Shown one piece after another: positions 33,193 to 46,912 of a stretch of 64,000 nt of DNA. The position numbers were made by a program, and so were the translations under genes. The stretch's first letter is position 1. Each line of letters opens with the position of its first letter. The DNA lies in the NCBI GenBank assembly GCA_024516155.1, contig JAJJXM010000004.1, positions 992,001 through 1,056,000 on the forward strand, read 5' to 3'. The notes beneath the pieces are model-generated. The model saw only the letters and a program-made list of their open reading frames with translations. It did no database searches and was not told the origin of the DNA. This DNA comes from Pyronema omphalodes (lineage: Eukaryota > Ascomycota > Pezizomycetes > Pezizales > Pyronemataceae).

Positions 33193-36100
33193 ATAGGAGT
33201 TTTTTGTTTTCATGCATAACTGTGTTAACGATAGATGGATTAGTGTGTAGTTTTTGTCTTCGGTGGTATGTCTTTTGTACGAGAATAGCGGAATAAATTC
33301 CTTGCTTTGGATACCCTTTATATTTGCATACATACTCACTCGTTATTCTGACCAATGACCTATTGAACAGTTTCTATGCATAGAAAGTCATTATTTTCGA
33401 CATACAGAGCGTTTGTATCTTCCAAGTGCAAACGATTTTGTAATCAAAAGAGCTTAGGGCCTATTAGGGTTTACATAGTGTAACCCTGTGTAACGTTTGC
33501 CCTGGGTGTGCGCTGCCAAACGCAACCAATCTCATTACGATCGAAATTTTTAAGCGAAATACACACAACTTCATGCCAGCTATTATATAAATTTCTCTAT
33601 ATACTTTCCCCGACGATGTCTTTTTCGAGATGACGCAAAATATCCGCTGGGACAAAACTCAGCTTTGGCGTCTCAATTTTCATAACAATCCTAACTCAGA
33701 CACCTTCAGTCTCGACATTATTTGATACTTGGAACATAGCGCTGAATAGTCATATTTCTTTCTCTTGAAGACATCGAAGTAGACACAATTGGAGATTGCT
33801 AACTCAAATCTAGGTGTGAAACTTCTACGGAACTACTTATATTTGAACCACCTAGTTATGCGGTATGTATTAGATGGACTCCGAAAGCTGTCAGTGCTAG
33901 AAACCAAAGTATAATTACTTACTGATGAGATACCTCCGACTTTTAATTCAAACAAGCATCTATTCACCAGTTGTGATATCCAGATCGCCAGAAAGTTATA
34001 AACTGGAATGTCTACGGACAATCTAGTCAAAATTTTGGTTGGAATATCTTTTAAGATCTTAGGCGAACTATCCGATATCTCCGCGCTTATCGGTTAGTGA
34101 CATGTTGGTGGGAATATTACCGTGCATGCAAACCTAATTAAAACCCAGCTTGCAGTGTTAAAACTCCGCTTTGAGTTCAGCTGATTCCTTTGCTCTAATC
34201 ACAATTATTGTCAAAGTGCTCTATCACCTAGTCCACTCCTCAGCGATCAAAATTATACTCTCCGTATTCCATTTCATTTGAATTTGCATACTGTGCACAT
34301 GAATACTATTGATGTGGACGGCTTATGGCTCGTTGTATTGGCAAGCCCCAGCGCTATTGTTGCAATCGAAGTCTGCTTAGTGCAGAATCGCCAGACAATT
34401 CGAAAAGCACACTTTCAAGATCACGACTATAGGGCATTCCATCAGTTCTTGAGGCGAGAATCAGAGATGAAAAACCTTGAACCCCTCGAGTGCTCGCACC
34501 ACTGTCATACCTATGAACTTAATGGGCTTCTCTAGAAGGGGAAGATAGATGAGATATATACCATGAGGATAAACACACGGGAGTAGAGTTAAGTTAAATA
34601 CCTAGAGCTTAGATAGATACATCGTGTATGATCCATTAAAAGGCTTTTACTATTTTTGGTAGAAATAGAAACCAATAACAATACCAAAGACAAATTCAAA
34701 CCTCACCATCTATCTTCAACTTCACTACGTATCACTTGAGACCCCACAGACCTCCCAGTCGTACAAACCAGTTCAAAATGACGACCAAAATGGACTGTAC
34801 GGACTGTTGGAATATGAGAACTGTACGGCGACCCAGTTCAGTTTACTGTTTTTGCCAGGAGAACTAGTATTTTGTGAAGTGCCAGATAAAACTATATTGT
34901 TTGTGCCTCGTGGTCGCTTGCACTCAGACGAATCATCTTCTATTGATGATTATATACATCTCCTTCCAAAAATTTGTTTACATCACCGTAAGAAAATCGG
35001 GCATCTAGTCAGTAAATGATTCCTTGCCGTAAGTCAGTAATACTAGTTACTACAAGACAAATCCACCGAACCACGGATTACAGCACGCCATAATTGATTA
35101 GTCGACATCTAGGGATAGGTCGATGACAAGTATGGTACATGTAAAGAAAATTCACATTACCATAATACTTCTTGAGACTTGACTTCTATCATATAAGCTC
35201 ATAGAATTCACATTTCCTAACGTTCCTTTACTAAAAAAATCTCTTGGAGCAGCGCATGTATGGTGATTTGATGCAGGGCACCCGCTTTGATTTTATTCAA
35301 TTTACTACATATATGAATATAGTCGTGGTAACTGGAACAGTATAATTTCCTCGTCATGACTTTTGCTCTTCTTTGTTTGGCACGACTTTGTATTGTTCAG
35401 CACGATGGTACATTACGGTAATAAAAGCATTTATTTCTGTACGAAATCTTCGAGCCGGTGCTTACAAAAGTCTGTATTGAATTAATTTCTGCCCTCAAAG
35501 GCACCTAACTTAATTCCCCTCATTTTACCTTTCTTTCCTCTTTTTCGGAACTCACAACTGTCCGTTCAAGACTACTGTTCCTTCCAGTTCGCAGTTAAGA
35601 GAGACCCCAATAATGCGGTCCAATCCAATCTACCGAACCCAAAGGCTGGATAGGACTGTAGGTGACGACAGGGCCGTGGGTCTTCTTAGTAAGCTTGCTG
35701 CTTTTGGGTATCAGCAACATACCATCAGAATGCTGAAACCAGCCCAGTATTCCAACCTCATTTCCCGGCAACTCAACCTGTTTAGCAACAGTCGAGTGAT
35801 GCATTATGGGGCTGCAGTTGGCATCACTCGTACTTTGCCTAAAGTAGTTATTTCGATTGAAATCACCGTGAATATGTATTAGTTTCAGCTTTTCCGACAC
35901 TATGTATGATATTCACATTGGTTGGAAGATCTTTAGCCGAGGTGGACCTGGTGTCTGAGCTGACCTGCGAGTGACTCTAAGTGACTGGCGTCATAGTCAA
36001 CAATGGTTCCTCATGGGCGGTCCAGTACATGGCGTCCAAAAGACTGACAGCTCGGGTTCTGTCACAAGACTGGGCTACCGTTTATGTTCCGGGTTAGTCC

Positions 36101-36648
36101 GCAGCAGGGACTGCACTACATGGACCGCGGGGAGCTCTGTTTTGTTTCTTCTACCTCATTTCCTCTTTATCTTGCTCTTTGTTACCTCCAATCCCCCTAG
36201 TTCGGCTCGTGGAATTTTAATGCGTGAGGTAATAATGGAAGTACGAAACCAGTATCCATCAAATACAACAACCAACTGCCTCTCGAAAGTCAGGATTACG
36301 CCAGGTTCTAACAACCGGCATCGATCATGGTCGATACGAGGGGTTCCAACAGTATACAGAGGTTTCGATATCATCGAAATGTTTGGCTTTCGCAGTTATA
36401 ATCTTATGGGGGCATAGTGCATTGTGACTTGGGAATGACTGGGACTTGGAGGATTGGTTATTACAGGGATATAGGAATGATATGGGGATTGAATATGGCC
36501 TGAAATGAGGATATTGAGTAGAGCTATATGGGTCTGAAGGACTGCAGAAATTATCATGGTACGATCGAAAGGAAGTGGAAAGATAGTGATGGGGCTTTAG
36601 GACTTTAAAATTTTGAGGTCGAGTGAGATACAGTGATTCTGTGGGTAT
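33193..36648. other. gene-poor AT-rich region
   Basis: I see no supported gene. Short frames at 34278-34535, 35595-35900 and 35971-36417 have fairly protein-like composition but no recognisable motif and no consistent splice structure. They may be decayed genes or transposon remnants. Confidence 0.4.
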
Positions 36649-37059
36649 TTGAGGTTGGGGTTTGCGGTAGGGGTTTGGTGTTATACTATGGTTGCAATTG
36701 AGGATAGATATTTGTTATGGTGGTTAAAAAGTAGAATACAGATGAGAGTTTTTGGGATGCAGGTTCAGGATAGGGTTGTTGAGACGGATTTGATGAGTGG
36801 GGTGAATGAGGAGATTATTAAGTTCAGAATGGGATTCTGTAGGAAGGATTAGAGAAATTTGGTTAGTGATTTTACTTGGGCTTGGTTTGAGGTTGCGAGG
36901 ACGGCTCTAGAGAATAACGTAGAAGAAAGGAAGAGAATTTTATATACAGGAATAGAAATTTTGGAGATGGGGCTAAGATATGATGAGGCATTGGAATGCG
37001 ATCGGTTGAGAGATGCGCAAAATGAGTGGGAAAAACTTTGGCAGATTTTGAGGGAGTAA
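36649..37059 (+). pseudogene. possible broken gene with one in-frame TAG
   Basis: Two frames (36649-36852 and 36859-37059) lie in the same phase and are separated by a single TAG at 36850-36852. The combined product would have a protein-like composition, with aromatic and charged stretches (EDRYLLWWLKSRIQ, DFTWAWFEVARTALE, CDRLRDAQNEWEKLWQ). I do not recognise it. It could be a relic gene, a gene with an intron that I cannot place, or chance in purine-rich DNA. Confidence 0.25.
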
Positions 37060-40000
37060 TATTGACACAAGGAATTATTGGATGGACTCGGAATCTCAGG
37101 ATGTAATACACGGTTATTTCTAAGAGATATAGCCATGGAATTCTGGGCTACATCTGCAGCAATCTTTGCCACGATAAGCCGCCCAAGACAATCTTTAAAG
37201 GCGTCTAGTTGGGTCTTTGTATGCTGAGAAGTCTCTACCAAGATCCTTTATTGCGAAGCATGCAATTTGGTGGATAGTGATTTCGCATCGAATCTACTGG
37301 AGTCGCGGACCCTCTCACTTTTGATTTCTTAACAAGAAGAGAAATTTCTGTTTTCAGGACGCTATCGTCAACGAACATCCAAGCATAAAACACTCACCAC
37401 ATCGTAACCTCAAGGTACTAATTGCGTTTTTACTTTCATGACTAGTTGATGAAATTGCCTTCATTTCAACCCTCAAATGCCTTCCTTCAGCACGATACCA
37501 GTCTCAATGTTATCTTAGCGATGGCCTATTAGAACTGTGGATGGAGGTGGATGATGGACATCAAGTCAGGAGTTGAACTAAGCTGATGTTCGGTTAGGGC
37601 TCAGGGTTGAGATCGGACCTCACGGGGTCAAAACAGCCCTGTACAATTCATTCTATGTAGGGCTTCACTTTGATCCCCATGATCCTCTTTTGACAGGTGC
37701 GGGAATTAGCGATCCCGGCCACGGGGCCCTCGGAGCTGAAATTAGTAAAGGTCCGTACTGTTGACGAACCGAGGTGAAATTGCAACGATTAAAGAAAGAC
37801 TCGGTCAGCTTAAAGTTAACAACTTTGGCCCTTACCTCCTGTTATATATATAAAAGTGCCCAAATATGTGCTGGACTACATACTGGATCTTATGGCCTTA
37901 TATATGCAAGCTGTCGGTTATTGTATTCGTGAAGTCTTTATCTTTGCAAACGACAGTTGCAGCTGTATTGGTTGAATATATATATCGATAAGCTTTTTGT
38001 TCCCTTACAGTTTGTTTCCCTACGAGGGAAGTAAGGACTCGAATGTATGAATAGAACTGCACAAAGATGCGAGGAACAAAGAACTTTGACACACCTCCCA
38101 AGTGAAGCTAAGTAACAGATCGAATCAAAGGCCGGAAATATACCACGATGTAAATAAGTACTCTACTCTAGCCCCAAGCCCTATCGCGCACAGTGATGTG
38201 GTGTAAGGCTAACGCGAGAAGATAGCTTCATGAAATATGACACGCTTTCTACATCTACTCGTCGACGAGAGACCGTCGACAAGCTCCAAAACTGGATTTT
38301 TCACGCGACGCAATCATGATGGTCATGGAGATAGAAAACGATTTGATATTTGATAGATAAATGACAGGTGACAGGTGCCAATTAATCAAGAAGCCGATTA
38401 GCAGAACGCTCGCATCTATACTCCCGCGATATGCCGGCCGGTAAAGCAGCATTGCACAACTTGTTCTACTGACCGTACGTTTAACTCGTCATGATTATTT
38501 ATCATCTCGTTCCATTTGTTTCGCTCATTTCGCGAGTGAAAAATGACAGACTTGTGATATTATATCGTGCCATTACAGACTATGCAAGATCTCGCGACAA
38601 TTCATCGATTCTTCTTGGTATATATTGCAGCCCCAAAGCGAGATTAGGGTCCATCCCTGACACCTGTTTAAACGTGTCCACTTGATGATGAATGGTCCGT
38701 TTCTAAACATTCCGTCTACATCTACTCTATCGAGGGTCTTTTCTTCGAGAAACAAAAGGGGTGAGTTACGTACGTGTGTTGGTGTAACCTGAGTTGAGTT
38801 GAGTTCTGTTTTTGGTAAGCTGCGCTTCAGCTCACACTTGACCATCTGTATGCATGTTGACTCGGAGTAATCCATTCTCATCAAGGCTCGCTCTCACGAC
38901 AGCATCCGACGCAAGCTCCTGGGTATGTCCCGTGTACGCATCATATCTACTGTATCGAGTTTAGCTCCGGGTTCAACCACTACCGAGGTTTCCTCCTGCG
39001 TGAGACTGCATCTCGAGTGAGAATCTATGTAAATGCACCGAAGCTAGAGAAGCTACTGCACCATCTAACCAATGAACACTTGCATCGATTCCGATATCGC
39101 CTCCTAGGAAAGACCCGTGTTGTCAACCGCTGTTTGGTGCAGGGACGAATGGAGGGGGAACGTGGGATGTCGATCGCCCTAAGACTGTCAGGTAGAATTT
39201 CAATTTGTTGCTGCACGAGATGCACGCGAAACCGAAACTTAAACCCCGCCGGTAGTTTTGCGTTTTGCGCATGAAGGAAGCTGGAAGAGGATGGAAAGTT
39301 GCTGTACATGACTGTATCAGCCATATTTCATCGCGTCTTAAGAGCTAATCTAGTCCAGTTTGTGGGAACAAACCAGTGCTCAACAGCTACATACATACGC
39401 CATGGCAATACCAGTTGCTTTGGTGATGCTTCATCAAATGGGAATGCAAACAGCAAAGCATCGGCGAAGCGGAGGATATTTGGTGCACGCGACTTTGGTT
39501 CCCCTGTTATGGGTGGTCGATTGAGAGAACCAAGTAACCTTCAAAATAACGCCACAAATCGATGTACTTGGGTGTACAATGTACAGTCAAACAAAACGCG
39601 ATGAACATGATATGACAGTATCTATTTCTGTAGACTCGAAATATTCTCAGAATTTGGATGGATGTTGGACGATCACTTGACACCTGACAAACGTTCTGCA
39701 AGAAACCTAGATATGCATCTCTATCCAACTGACATATCTAAAACTTTCCACGACGATCCATGATCTGCTGGTCATTCAGTACTGGTACAGAATCTTTATT
39801 TCATACATACAGATGTACGTACATACATATCATCATCGTCCGTGTTTTTAACATCGCAAAACTCGGAGAAACCCCTTAAAGCCATTAGGGGATTATAACC
39901 TCCGCGCAAATGCGCCATCGGTTACGATTTTAGTTGATATCGCGATTGGATATAAACTCAACCCCGGTGTATGTATAGCCTCTATAAGATGCGGCATTAC

Positions 40001-40142
40001 TCTATTCTAATTTGTGCACGAGCTCATGTCTGTGTCACCATACATACACACCTACGAGTTTCCTAAACTTCCCTTCATACGATTTGTTAGGGACTCTACG
40101 GTAGGTGACTAGCTAGAGGCTTTTTGGCGTCATTTTTGGTTG
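37060..40142. other. gene-poor region, no supported gene
   Basis: AT-rich, with scattered TACATAC and GTATGTA words, increasing to the right. A palindrome ACTCGTCGACGAG lies near 38256. Minor frames have no motif. Confidence 0.4.
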
Positions 40143-40206
40143 GAGGGGGAAGGGTGGAGTGGAGGGGGTATGTAGGGGGGGTAGAGGGAGGGGGGGAGGG
40201 GGGGTT
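40143..40206 (+). repeat. G-rich tract with quadruplex potential
   Basis: Over 64 bp at least six runs of three to seven Gs are separated by one to five bases. This satisfies the usual intramolecular G-quadruplex pattern several times over on the plus strand. Confidence 0.7.
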
Positions 40207-43200
40207 CAAGTCTAAATTAGCTTTCCGCCGCCGCTGCGCGGGGGGTGGAGACGAGACTCCATATCTGGTGCATATCCATAGCACCATACGACGTACATAC
40301 GTTACAACGCGATATGTACATACATATTTTGTGTTTAGTAATGACTTTAGCAACGGTTTTTTTTTTTTTTAAAAAAAACTCCAAGTGGCAAAGCTTCGAC
40401 AAGATAGTTAAAAGTTATGACGATTACTTTTTGCTCACGTTGCCTTCCTATACCATAGCACCATACATAGCTAAAAATCCATATGGCACCATAAGAGTGA
40501 TGCTCGCATGTACTGCGTGATCGTGATTGTGATCTTAAAGCTCATGATATGATACGACCGGCCGGGTATATCTCCGGGAAAGCTGCCAGCACCAGCACCA
40601 GCACCAGTACGTTGGTTATGTAGGCGCGATGTAGAACCACAGACTTTACATAGGGCCTGGGAGGCAAGTTATGTACCGTATGTAGGCAGGGCAGCAGTGC
40701 TACATCAACCAGTTTTGACTTTGAGCTCGGCGAATATCTATCTGCTGTACATATCTATGGTGGTATGCAGAATTGGGTGTTCTACATACTCTATTGGATA
40801 TATCACACCGGTAAAAATGTCATCGGTATATATGTACATCGGTACAACTCGGACCCTACCCGAGTTATGCCAGGTCAGGTGAGTTGAGATGAGTGCAAAG
40901 TGGGCCGACGTACGACCTACGACCGGCATGGTATGTAGTGAACACATACAGTCGCATAACATGGGACGCTGGACGTGGCGGCGGCGGCGACCACGGCGGC
41001 CTGAGTGACGAGTCCATGGATGATGGATCTGTTTTACATAACATGCAAACCCCTTCTTGATATGTAAAACGAACGCAAGGCCGTGGTCATTTACATATCC
41101 ATGCAATGATTCCTTCCTTCCTTCCAGAAAATGATAACCAATATAAATCAGCCACGGCAAGCGAGCAGGGAAGGAAGCTTGGACCCCTTGACTCCATGAC
41201 AGCTTGACGGCTTGATGAAAATTTCCGAAGGGGACCCTGAGATATGGTGCCGCGTTACATGGATATGTATGAAAGAAAGTTTGAATCAGCACGGAGTCCG
41301 GGCCAGTTACATACGAAGAACGGAAGAAACCGGTGAGTGGAATTCAGCTAGGGGCCCTGTTTGATCGATGCATGAATCAAGGATTGATTGGTGGTTGGTG
41401 ATGATGAAAACACCGTTTTATTTCTGCTATCTAACCAACCATAAGGCTGGGTATGGATGTATGGATATACATACCTCTGAGTTGGAATTCGGAATCTTTT
41501 TCCTAAACAGAAAGGAATTTGAAGTTAAAGTCTAGGCCTATTGACCGTGGCGGCAGACACCGGGGAGCTCGACGGAAGCTATGTCTGAGAATTCTGGCGA
41601 GGAATAGTTACAGTAACGAATAATTAATGCACAAACAACTGGACCCGACAATTTTATCCATTTCTTTCCAAAATTCGACAAAATCAAGGTGCATATTCCA
41701 TATCTCCCACCGGCTTACATATACCTTTTTATTCCATTTCTCCCAGCGTCTCCAGCGTCTCCATATAATATCCATAAAACCCATGCCCATAACACCCACC
41801 GGCTGCGGCTGCGGCGCATATCGCATAATACCTGTATGAACCTATCACTCATCCATAAATGATCCAAGAAGGCGTATTGCCATGGTTATGGCACAATGTG
41901 GCGCCATATGCGCATTTAAGAATTTCCACAATTTCGCGAATTTCCACAATTTCCCTACCTACCCGCCCGCCCACCTGTCTATCTGTCTATCCGTTCCGTC
42001 AAAACCCCAAACCCCAAAACCCCAAAACCCTAAAGTTCGGCTGAATGGCATAACATCCACTCAGCCATAAATATAGATAGAAGCCACCCGAGTACCATAA
42101 ACCATAGCTAGCTGTCAGCCATAAGAAATGCGGTAAGTAACGGCATAAAAAGGCTGAGGGCTGAAACTGTAGGGCAATTCAGGGTGGTTCGGGGTCTATG
42201 GGTAATCCAGGGTCTGTGGGTTCACGGGTGTATTATGGCGGCATGGTATGGTATGGGGAAAAACAGGGTACATATGGTCATACATTAAAAAAAAAACCCA
42301 GGGTGCAAAAGGTAGAAAAGGTAGAAAAGGTGCAGAATATAAAAGATACATAGAGTGCAAAATACAAAAGGTAGAAAACGCCATACGACTGCAGTACATC
42401 GGTACATACATACATACACAAAAAACGTGCTATGGCAGCAGCAGCGGTTCGGTATATATGAGTTCTCTCGGGAATTTTTTTACCGGGATTGCAAGTTGGA
42501 AAGTAAAGTAAAATAAAATAAAGTAAAGTAAGGTAAAATCAAATCAAAACTTCCCGCTTAAGTTGCTTTTCCTATGTGCCTGTATTCCTGTATCTCTGTA
42601 TTGTATGTATCCACTGTATATCTGTATATCTGTATGATGTAGTACTATTTTAAATTTTAGCGGTGGTCATATCGTGGGCAACTCTCAACTCTTCCTCTTT
42701 CCTTTTCCTTTTCCTTTTCTTTTCGCAATTTTCGATCCTTTATTTATGATACCCTTTATTTATGCCATCATGCTGCCATATGCCATCATACAGTAGCTTT
42801 AGCTTTAGCTTTAGATTCCTTAGATTACCCGAGTACGCATACACACATTAAACGAGGACGTCGAAACTATTTTATTACCTTCTATGGAAATCTAAAAACC
42901 TGGAAATTTCGAAGCCGCGCAGTACATAGTGTACAGTACATAGTGCGCACCACAAAGCTTTTATTACTTACTCGTTTAAATTATTCTACAGTGTTACAGC
43001 GGCAGTGGTGGTGGTGGTGGTGTTACGGCGGCAGTGTTACAGTGCTACACTGTTTCGAAAAGGTAAAGTCCACTCGAGGTGTGTGAGGTGTGTGGTTTAA
43101 TTAAATCAAACGATATCCATATCCAATCGCTTATATACAGCCTTGCATGCTTGTGTGCTTGCATGCTTGCATCATTTCATCTTTGTTTGGTTTGGTTTGC

Positions 43201-43380
43201 CGTGTGTGGTGTGCTTGAAGTTTACGTATGTGGTATGTGGGGTGATAGAACAAAAACAAAAACAACGTATGATGATGATGCTTATGATGATGCTTATATT
43301 TTCCCTGGCTGCCCTCATTAATCCCTGTTCTAGGTTTCCCTGGCTATTCGAGTTCCCAAACAACCATTGGTTAGTGTGAT
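40207..43380. other. gene-poor, low-complexity region
   Basis: Contains CAGCAC repeats near 40590, GTAAA/ATAAA pentamers at 42505-42540, AACCCC(T) words at 42000-42035, TTTAGC repeats at 42795, and many GTATGTA words. I see no gene. Confidence 0.4.
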
Positions 43381-43426
43381 TGTTACCAGGATGTTTTCTA
43401 TTAATCTATCTATCTACTGTATCTCT

Positions 43427-43482
43427 AGCTATCTATCTATCTATGCCTACATACATACATATACATACATACATACATACAT
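43427..43482. repeat. TCTA and CATA tetranucleotide repeat
   Basis: Runs of CTAT followed by ACATACATAC units. A simple microsatellite. Confidence 0.6.
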
Positions 43483-44396
43483 GACCTGCCTTGCGCGTGT
43501 ACATACCCAGCTATGTACCTACCCACCATTCAATCGCAAAGAAATCTGCAGAAGTCTAAGGATGATGAAGACCCTGCCTTGGATTTCTTTACATACCCGA
43601 TGTACGATGTACGATGATCTCAGGGCCCAGAGCTTTTTGCGCCGAGATTCTTACACGTGATTAGGCCTACAGATTACAGATTACACCCTACAGGGTCAGG
43701 TGGTAGGTGGTAGGTGAGCTGATCTGGAATGGAATGGAATTGGGGAACGACGGATAGCAGGGCCTGCTCATAAGTACTTACGGTGGCAGATGATATGATG
43801 TAGAAATGATGATTATGGAGATTTTTGGGGCCACGATATTGATGATGAATTGTAGCGGTGATGCCAGAAGCCAGGGGGTAAGGTGAATAGAACGAAACGA
43901 AGGACGAAGGAAAGAAGTAATAGGCAGAAGAGGTGGGATGTGAGGGGAGAAGGTAAAGATTACATAAACATAAACATAAACACAAAAATAGCTAGCTAGC
44001 TAGTTTAGTTAGCTAGTTAGGTACCTATGCTCACCTATGCTAACCTCTGCTACTATGCGACTATTTCCGTACATCAACATCAACATCAACATCATCATCC
44101 TCAAAACTCCTAATCCCTAATCCCTAATCCCCAATCCCTAATTCCCAGTTTCGTCAAAGCCATCAAAGCCATCATCATCATCATCATCATCACCAAAAAA
44201 CCATCCAATATTTCAATCCCGTTATCACCTTACCACATTATCACGTTACCTATCTTTCCAGTATCTTTCTATCGTTCCGTTATCCCAGTATCCCAATATC
44301 CCAGTATTCCAGTGTTCCTAAAGTTTCCCCAATCAACAACCGACCATAGTTACCTACATATGTGAGTGGTGTGTGTGAGTGGTGTGTGTGTGTGTT
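43483..44396. other. gene-poor, low-complexity region
   Basis: Simple repeats dominate: ATCAAC, CATCAT, AATCCCT words at 44107-44146, and GTGTGTGA near 44370. No gene is supported. Confidence 0.4.
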
Positions 44397-44415
44397 GGGG
44401 GGGGGGGGGGGGGGG
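44397..44415 (+). repeat. G homopolymer of 19
   Basis: An uninterrupted run of 19 Gs following a GTGTGT stretch. Another run of 13 Gs lies at about 44686-44698. Confidence 0.8.
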
Positions 44416-44608
44416 CAGAACCAGGGTCCGTACCGGGGGGTCTCCCCACATTTCTCGAATCTCGAATCTTGAATCCGACGAGCGTAGGCGAGCTTGCGAG
44501 CTTGCAATCTGTCGAGGCGAGACGAGGCGAGGTAAGGTGGGATGCGGGATACCATATTATGTACCCCAGTTACGAGTATCGACTGTATGTATGCCATCAT
44601 TATCATAT

Positions 44609-44646
44609 GTACCCCAAGTACCCCAAGTACCCCAAGTACCCCAAGT
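44609..44646 (+). repeat. 9-bp tandem repeat (GTACCCCAA)
   Basis: Four near-perfect copies followed by a diverged fifth. Confidence 0.8.
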
Positions 44647-45239
44647 CCGAGTGCCCCAAGTATGCACCATACCATATGTACGGGCGGGGGGGGGGGGGGT
44701 GGTGTATAAACCATGATCTCGTGCTCATGCTCATGCTCATGCTCGTGATGTCCGGGTGCTACATATGTAACATATGTAACATTCCACTAGTTTTGATTAG
44801 TTTTAGTTTTAGTTTTATGCCTCATTGGGTCGCAAGCTGTAAAAAAATACCCAAAAAACTCGAAAAGCTCAGAAAGCTCACTTTGGATAGGTTTTGTGGG
44901 ATGGGTTTTCTTGGTTTTCTTATTAAGGTAAGGTAAGGTAAGGTAAAGTAAGGGAGTTGGCGAGGTGAGGTGTGGTGAGGTGAGGTGAGGTTACGAGGTT
45001 ACAGCGACGCGCGGGGTAGGGTTCATAGGGGGGTTCATATTCATGTTTATCTTGCAAGTTGCAATTTTGAATTGAATTGAATTGAATATAAGAGCCCTAA
45101 TCCCTAATCCAATCTATAGACAGCCTATAGACAGCCTATAGACAGCCTATGTATGTACAATCACCATAATGAAGTGAACTTAGTGAAGTGAAAATGAAAA
45201 TAGAGTACCAAATATCCGACAGTAGACTGGAGACTATAG

Positions 45240-45300
45240 AATTCAGTTATCGTTGTCGTTGTCATTGTCGTTATCGTTATCGTTGTCATTGTCGTTATCG
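45240..45300 (+). repeat. 6-bp repeat (CGTTGT/CGTTAT/CATTGT)
   Basis: About ten hexamer copies with transitions between variants. Confidence 0.7.
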
Positions 45301-45478
45301 TGAAAATGAAGTAATTAATGTAATATTGATGATCCATACAATACAATACAATACGATATCATCATATTCCAAAGCAGCCGCAGCCGTAATAAGCGACTCG
45401 ATACATCTACATCTACATCCCGCTTCTTGCTCGCTTCTTGCTCGCTTCCTCACAATTTTTGTCGTACGTATGGTATGT

Positions 45479-45550
45479 GCTACTACTGCTTACTACTGCT
45501 TGCTACTGCTTGCTACTGCTTGCTACTGCTTACTACTGCTACTACTGTAC
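45479..45550 (+). repeat. 10-bp tandem repeat (TACTGCTTGC)
   Basis: About seven copies with C/T variation at the eighth to ninth base. Confidence 0.75.
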
Positions 45551-45615
45551 TCGTGATTTCTGTCCCGCAACGCCCGCAACGCCCGCAACGCGAGAAATAT
45601 CTGGATTTTATCAAT

Positions 45616-45672
45616 CAGCAGCACAAGCAGCAGCACAAGCAGCAGCACAAGCACAAGCAGCAGCACAACAGC
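45616..45672 (+). repeat. CAGCAGCACAAG repeat
   Basis: Interspersed CAG and CAAG triplets with period 12, giving Gln- or Ala-rich chance frames. Confidence 0.7.
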
Positions 45673-45770
45673 AATCCCCCAATTTCCATCCATCCATCCA
45701 TCCATCCACGGACCCAAGTATCACGAAATTTTTGTTTGTTATGCGAGGTTCCATTTGGGATGGAGGATGG

Positions 45771-45811
45771 GTGGGAAGTGTGGGAAGTGTGGGAAGTGTG
45801 GGAAGTGTGGG
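45771..45811 (+). repeat. 9-bp tandem repeat (GTGGGAAGT)
   Basis: Four exact copies and a partial fifth. Confidence 0.8.
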
Positions 45812-46040
45812 GTGCTCGCGTACCCTATACCCACCCTGTACCCAGTACCCAGTACCCAGTATATTAATGTCGTACTGTCGTACTGTCGTACTGTGCTGTG
45901 CTGTGTTGTGTTACGGGAGCTAAGCTAAGCTAAGCTATGTAGGTATGTACACCATACAGTACAATGCCGTATTACGGAGATCGAGAGTTCGATAATTAAT
46001 AATTAACAAGTAGGAAGCCACAGTAGGAAGCCACAGTAAG

Positions 46041-46158
46041 AAGCAACAGCAGCAACAGCAGCAACAGTAGCAACAGTAGCAACAGTAGCAACAGTAGCAA
46101 CAGCAGCAACAGTAGCAGCAGCAGCAACAGTAGCAACAGTAGCTACAGTAGCTACAAG
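46041..46158 (+). repeat. 9-bp tandem repeat (AGCAACAGT and AGCAACAGC)
   Basis: About a dozen units, mostly period 9 with some period 6. Confidence 0.75.
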
Positions 46159-46278
46159 TAAGTACATAGAAGAAACAAAAACCCAAAAAACCGGAGAAAA
46201 AACTTCTATGTACATACATACATACCATACACAAAAGTTGAAACGGATATCTGATATCTGATATCTGTGTGTACATAT

Positions 46279-46340
46279 CCCCCCTCCCCCCCTCCCCCCC
46301 CCAAAAAAAATTAAAACAAAAATTAAAACAAAAATTAAAA
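46279..46340 (+). repeat. C-rich tract, then AATTAAAACAAA repeat
   Basis: Runs of 6-9 Cs separated by single Ts, then three copies of an AAATTAAAAC unit. The G-rich complement could form quadruplexes. Confidence 0.6.
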
Positions 46341-46502
46341 CAAAAATTAAAAATTAAAAATTAAAATTCAAATCGGGCAAGGTAAGGTAAGGAAAGGCAC
46401 GGAGTCTTGTTTGTATATATATACGAGAAAAAAAAATTAAAAAATTAAAAAGTGAAGGTTCACACGAATCACGAGACACGAAACACGAGATACATATCAG
46501 CC

Positions 46503-46530
46503 AAAAAAAAAAAAAAAAAAAAAAAAAAAC
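46503..46530 (+). repeat. poly(A) run of about 28
   Basis: A single uninterrupted A tract. There is no coding retroelement upstream and no target duplication that I can see, so this looks like a simple homopolymer. Confidence 0.7.
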
Positions 46531-46912
46531 AAAGGTATCGAACCAGATATCCAGATATGTACATCCAATCGACACCAATACAATACAAAACTATACACAG
46601 CCCATGCTACATGCGCTTGTTATGTTGATTTTTATGCTTCCGTATCTGTTACTACCTACTTGCTTTGATATATCGAGTTGTCATGGAGTTGCCGTAAACC
46701 CGCAATATTACGGCTTCATCTACATCTACATCTACATCCGGACCGAGTACTGACTGCACCGGCAGTTGAAGGCTTCTAAATATTCGGGGTTTAAATATTC
46801 GGGGTTTAATATGATATTACAAGCTATACTGCCGCTGAAATATTTATGTTTATATGTGTATATACATCTGTAAAAAATATATATATATATAAATATTAAA
46901 AAAAAAAATGTA

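Noticed and set aside
44107..44146. telomere-like CCCTAAT words (also near 45090 and 42005)
   Set aside because: Seven-base, imperfect and few. Not the TTAGGG array expected at a fungal telomere.
46503..46530. poly(A) as the tail of a retrotransposed element
   Set aside because: No reverse transcriptase, no target duplication and no element body were visible upstream.
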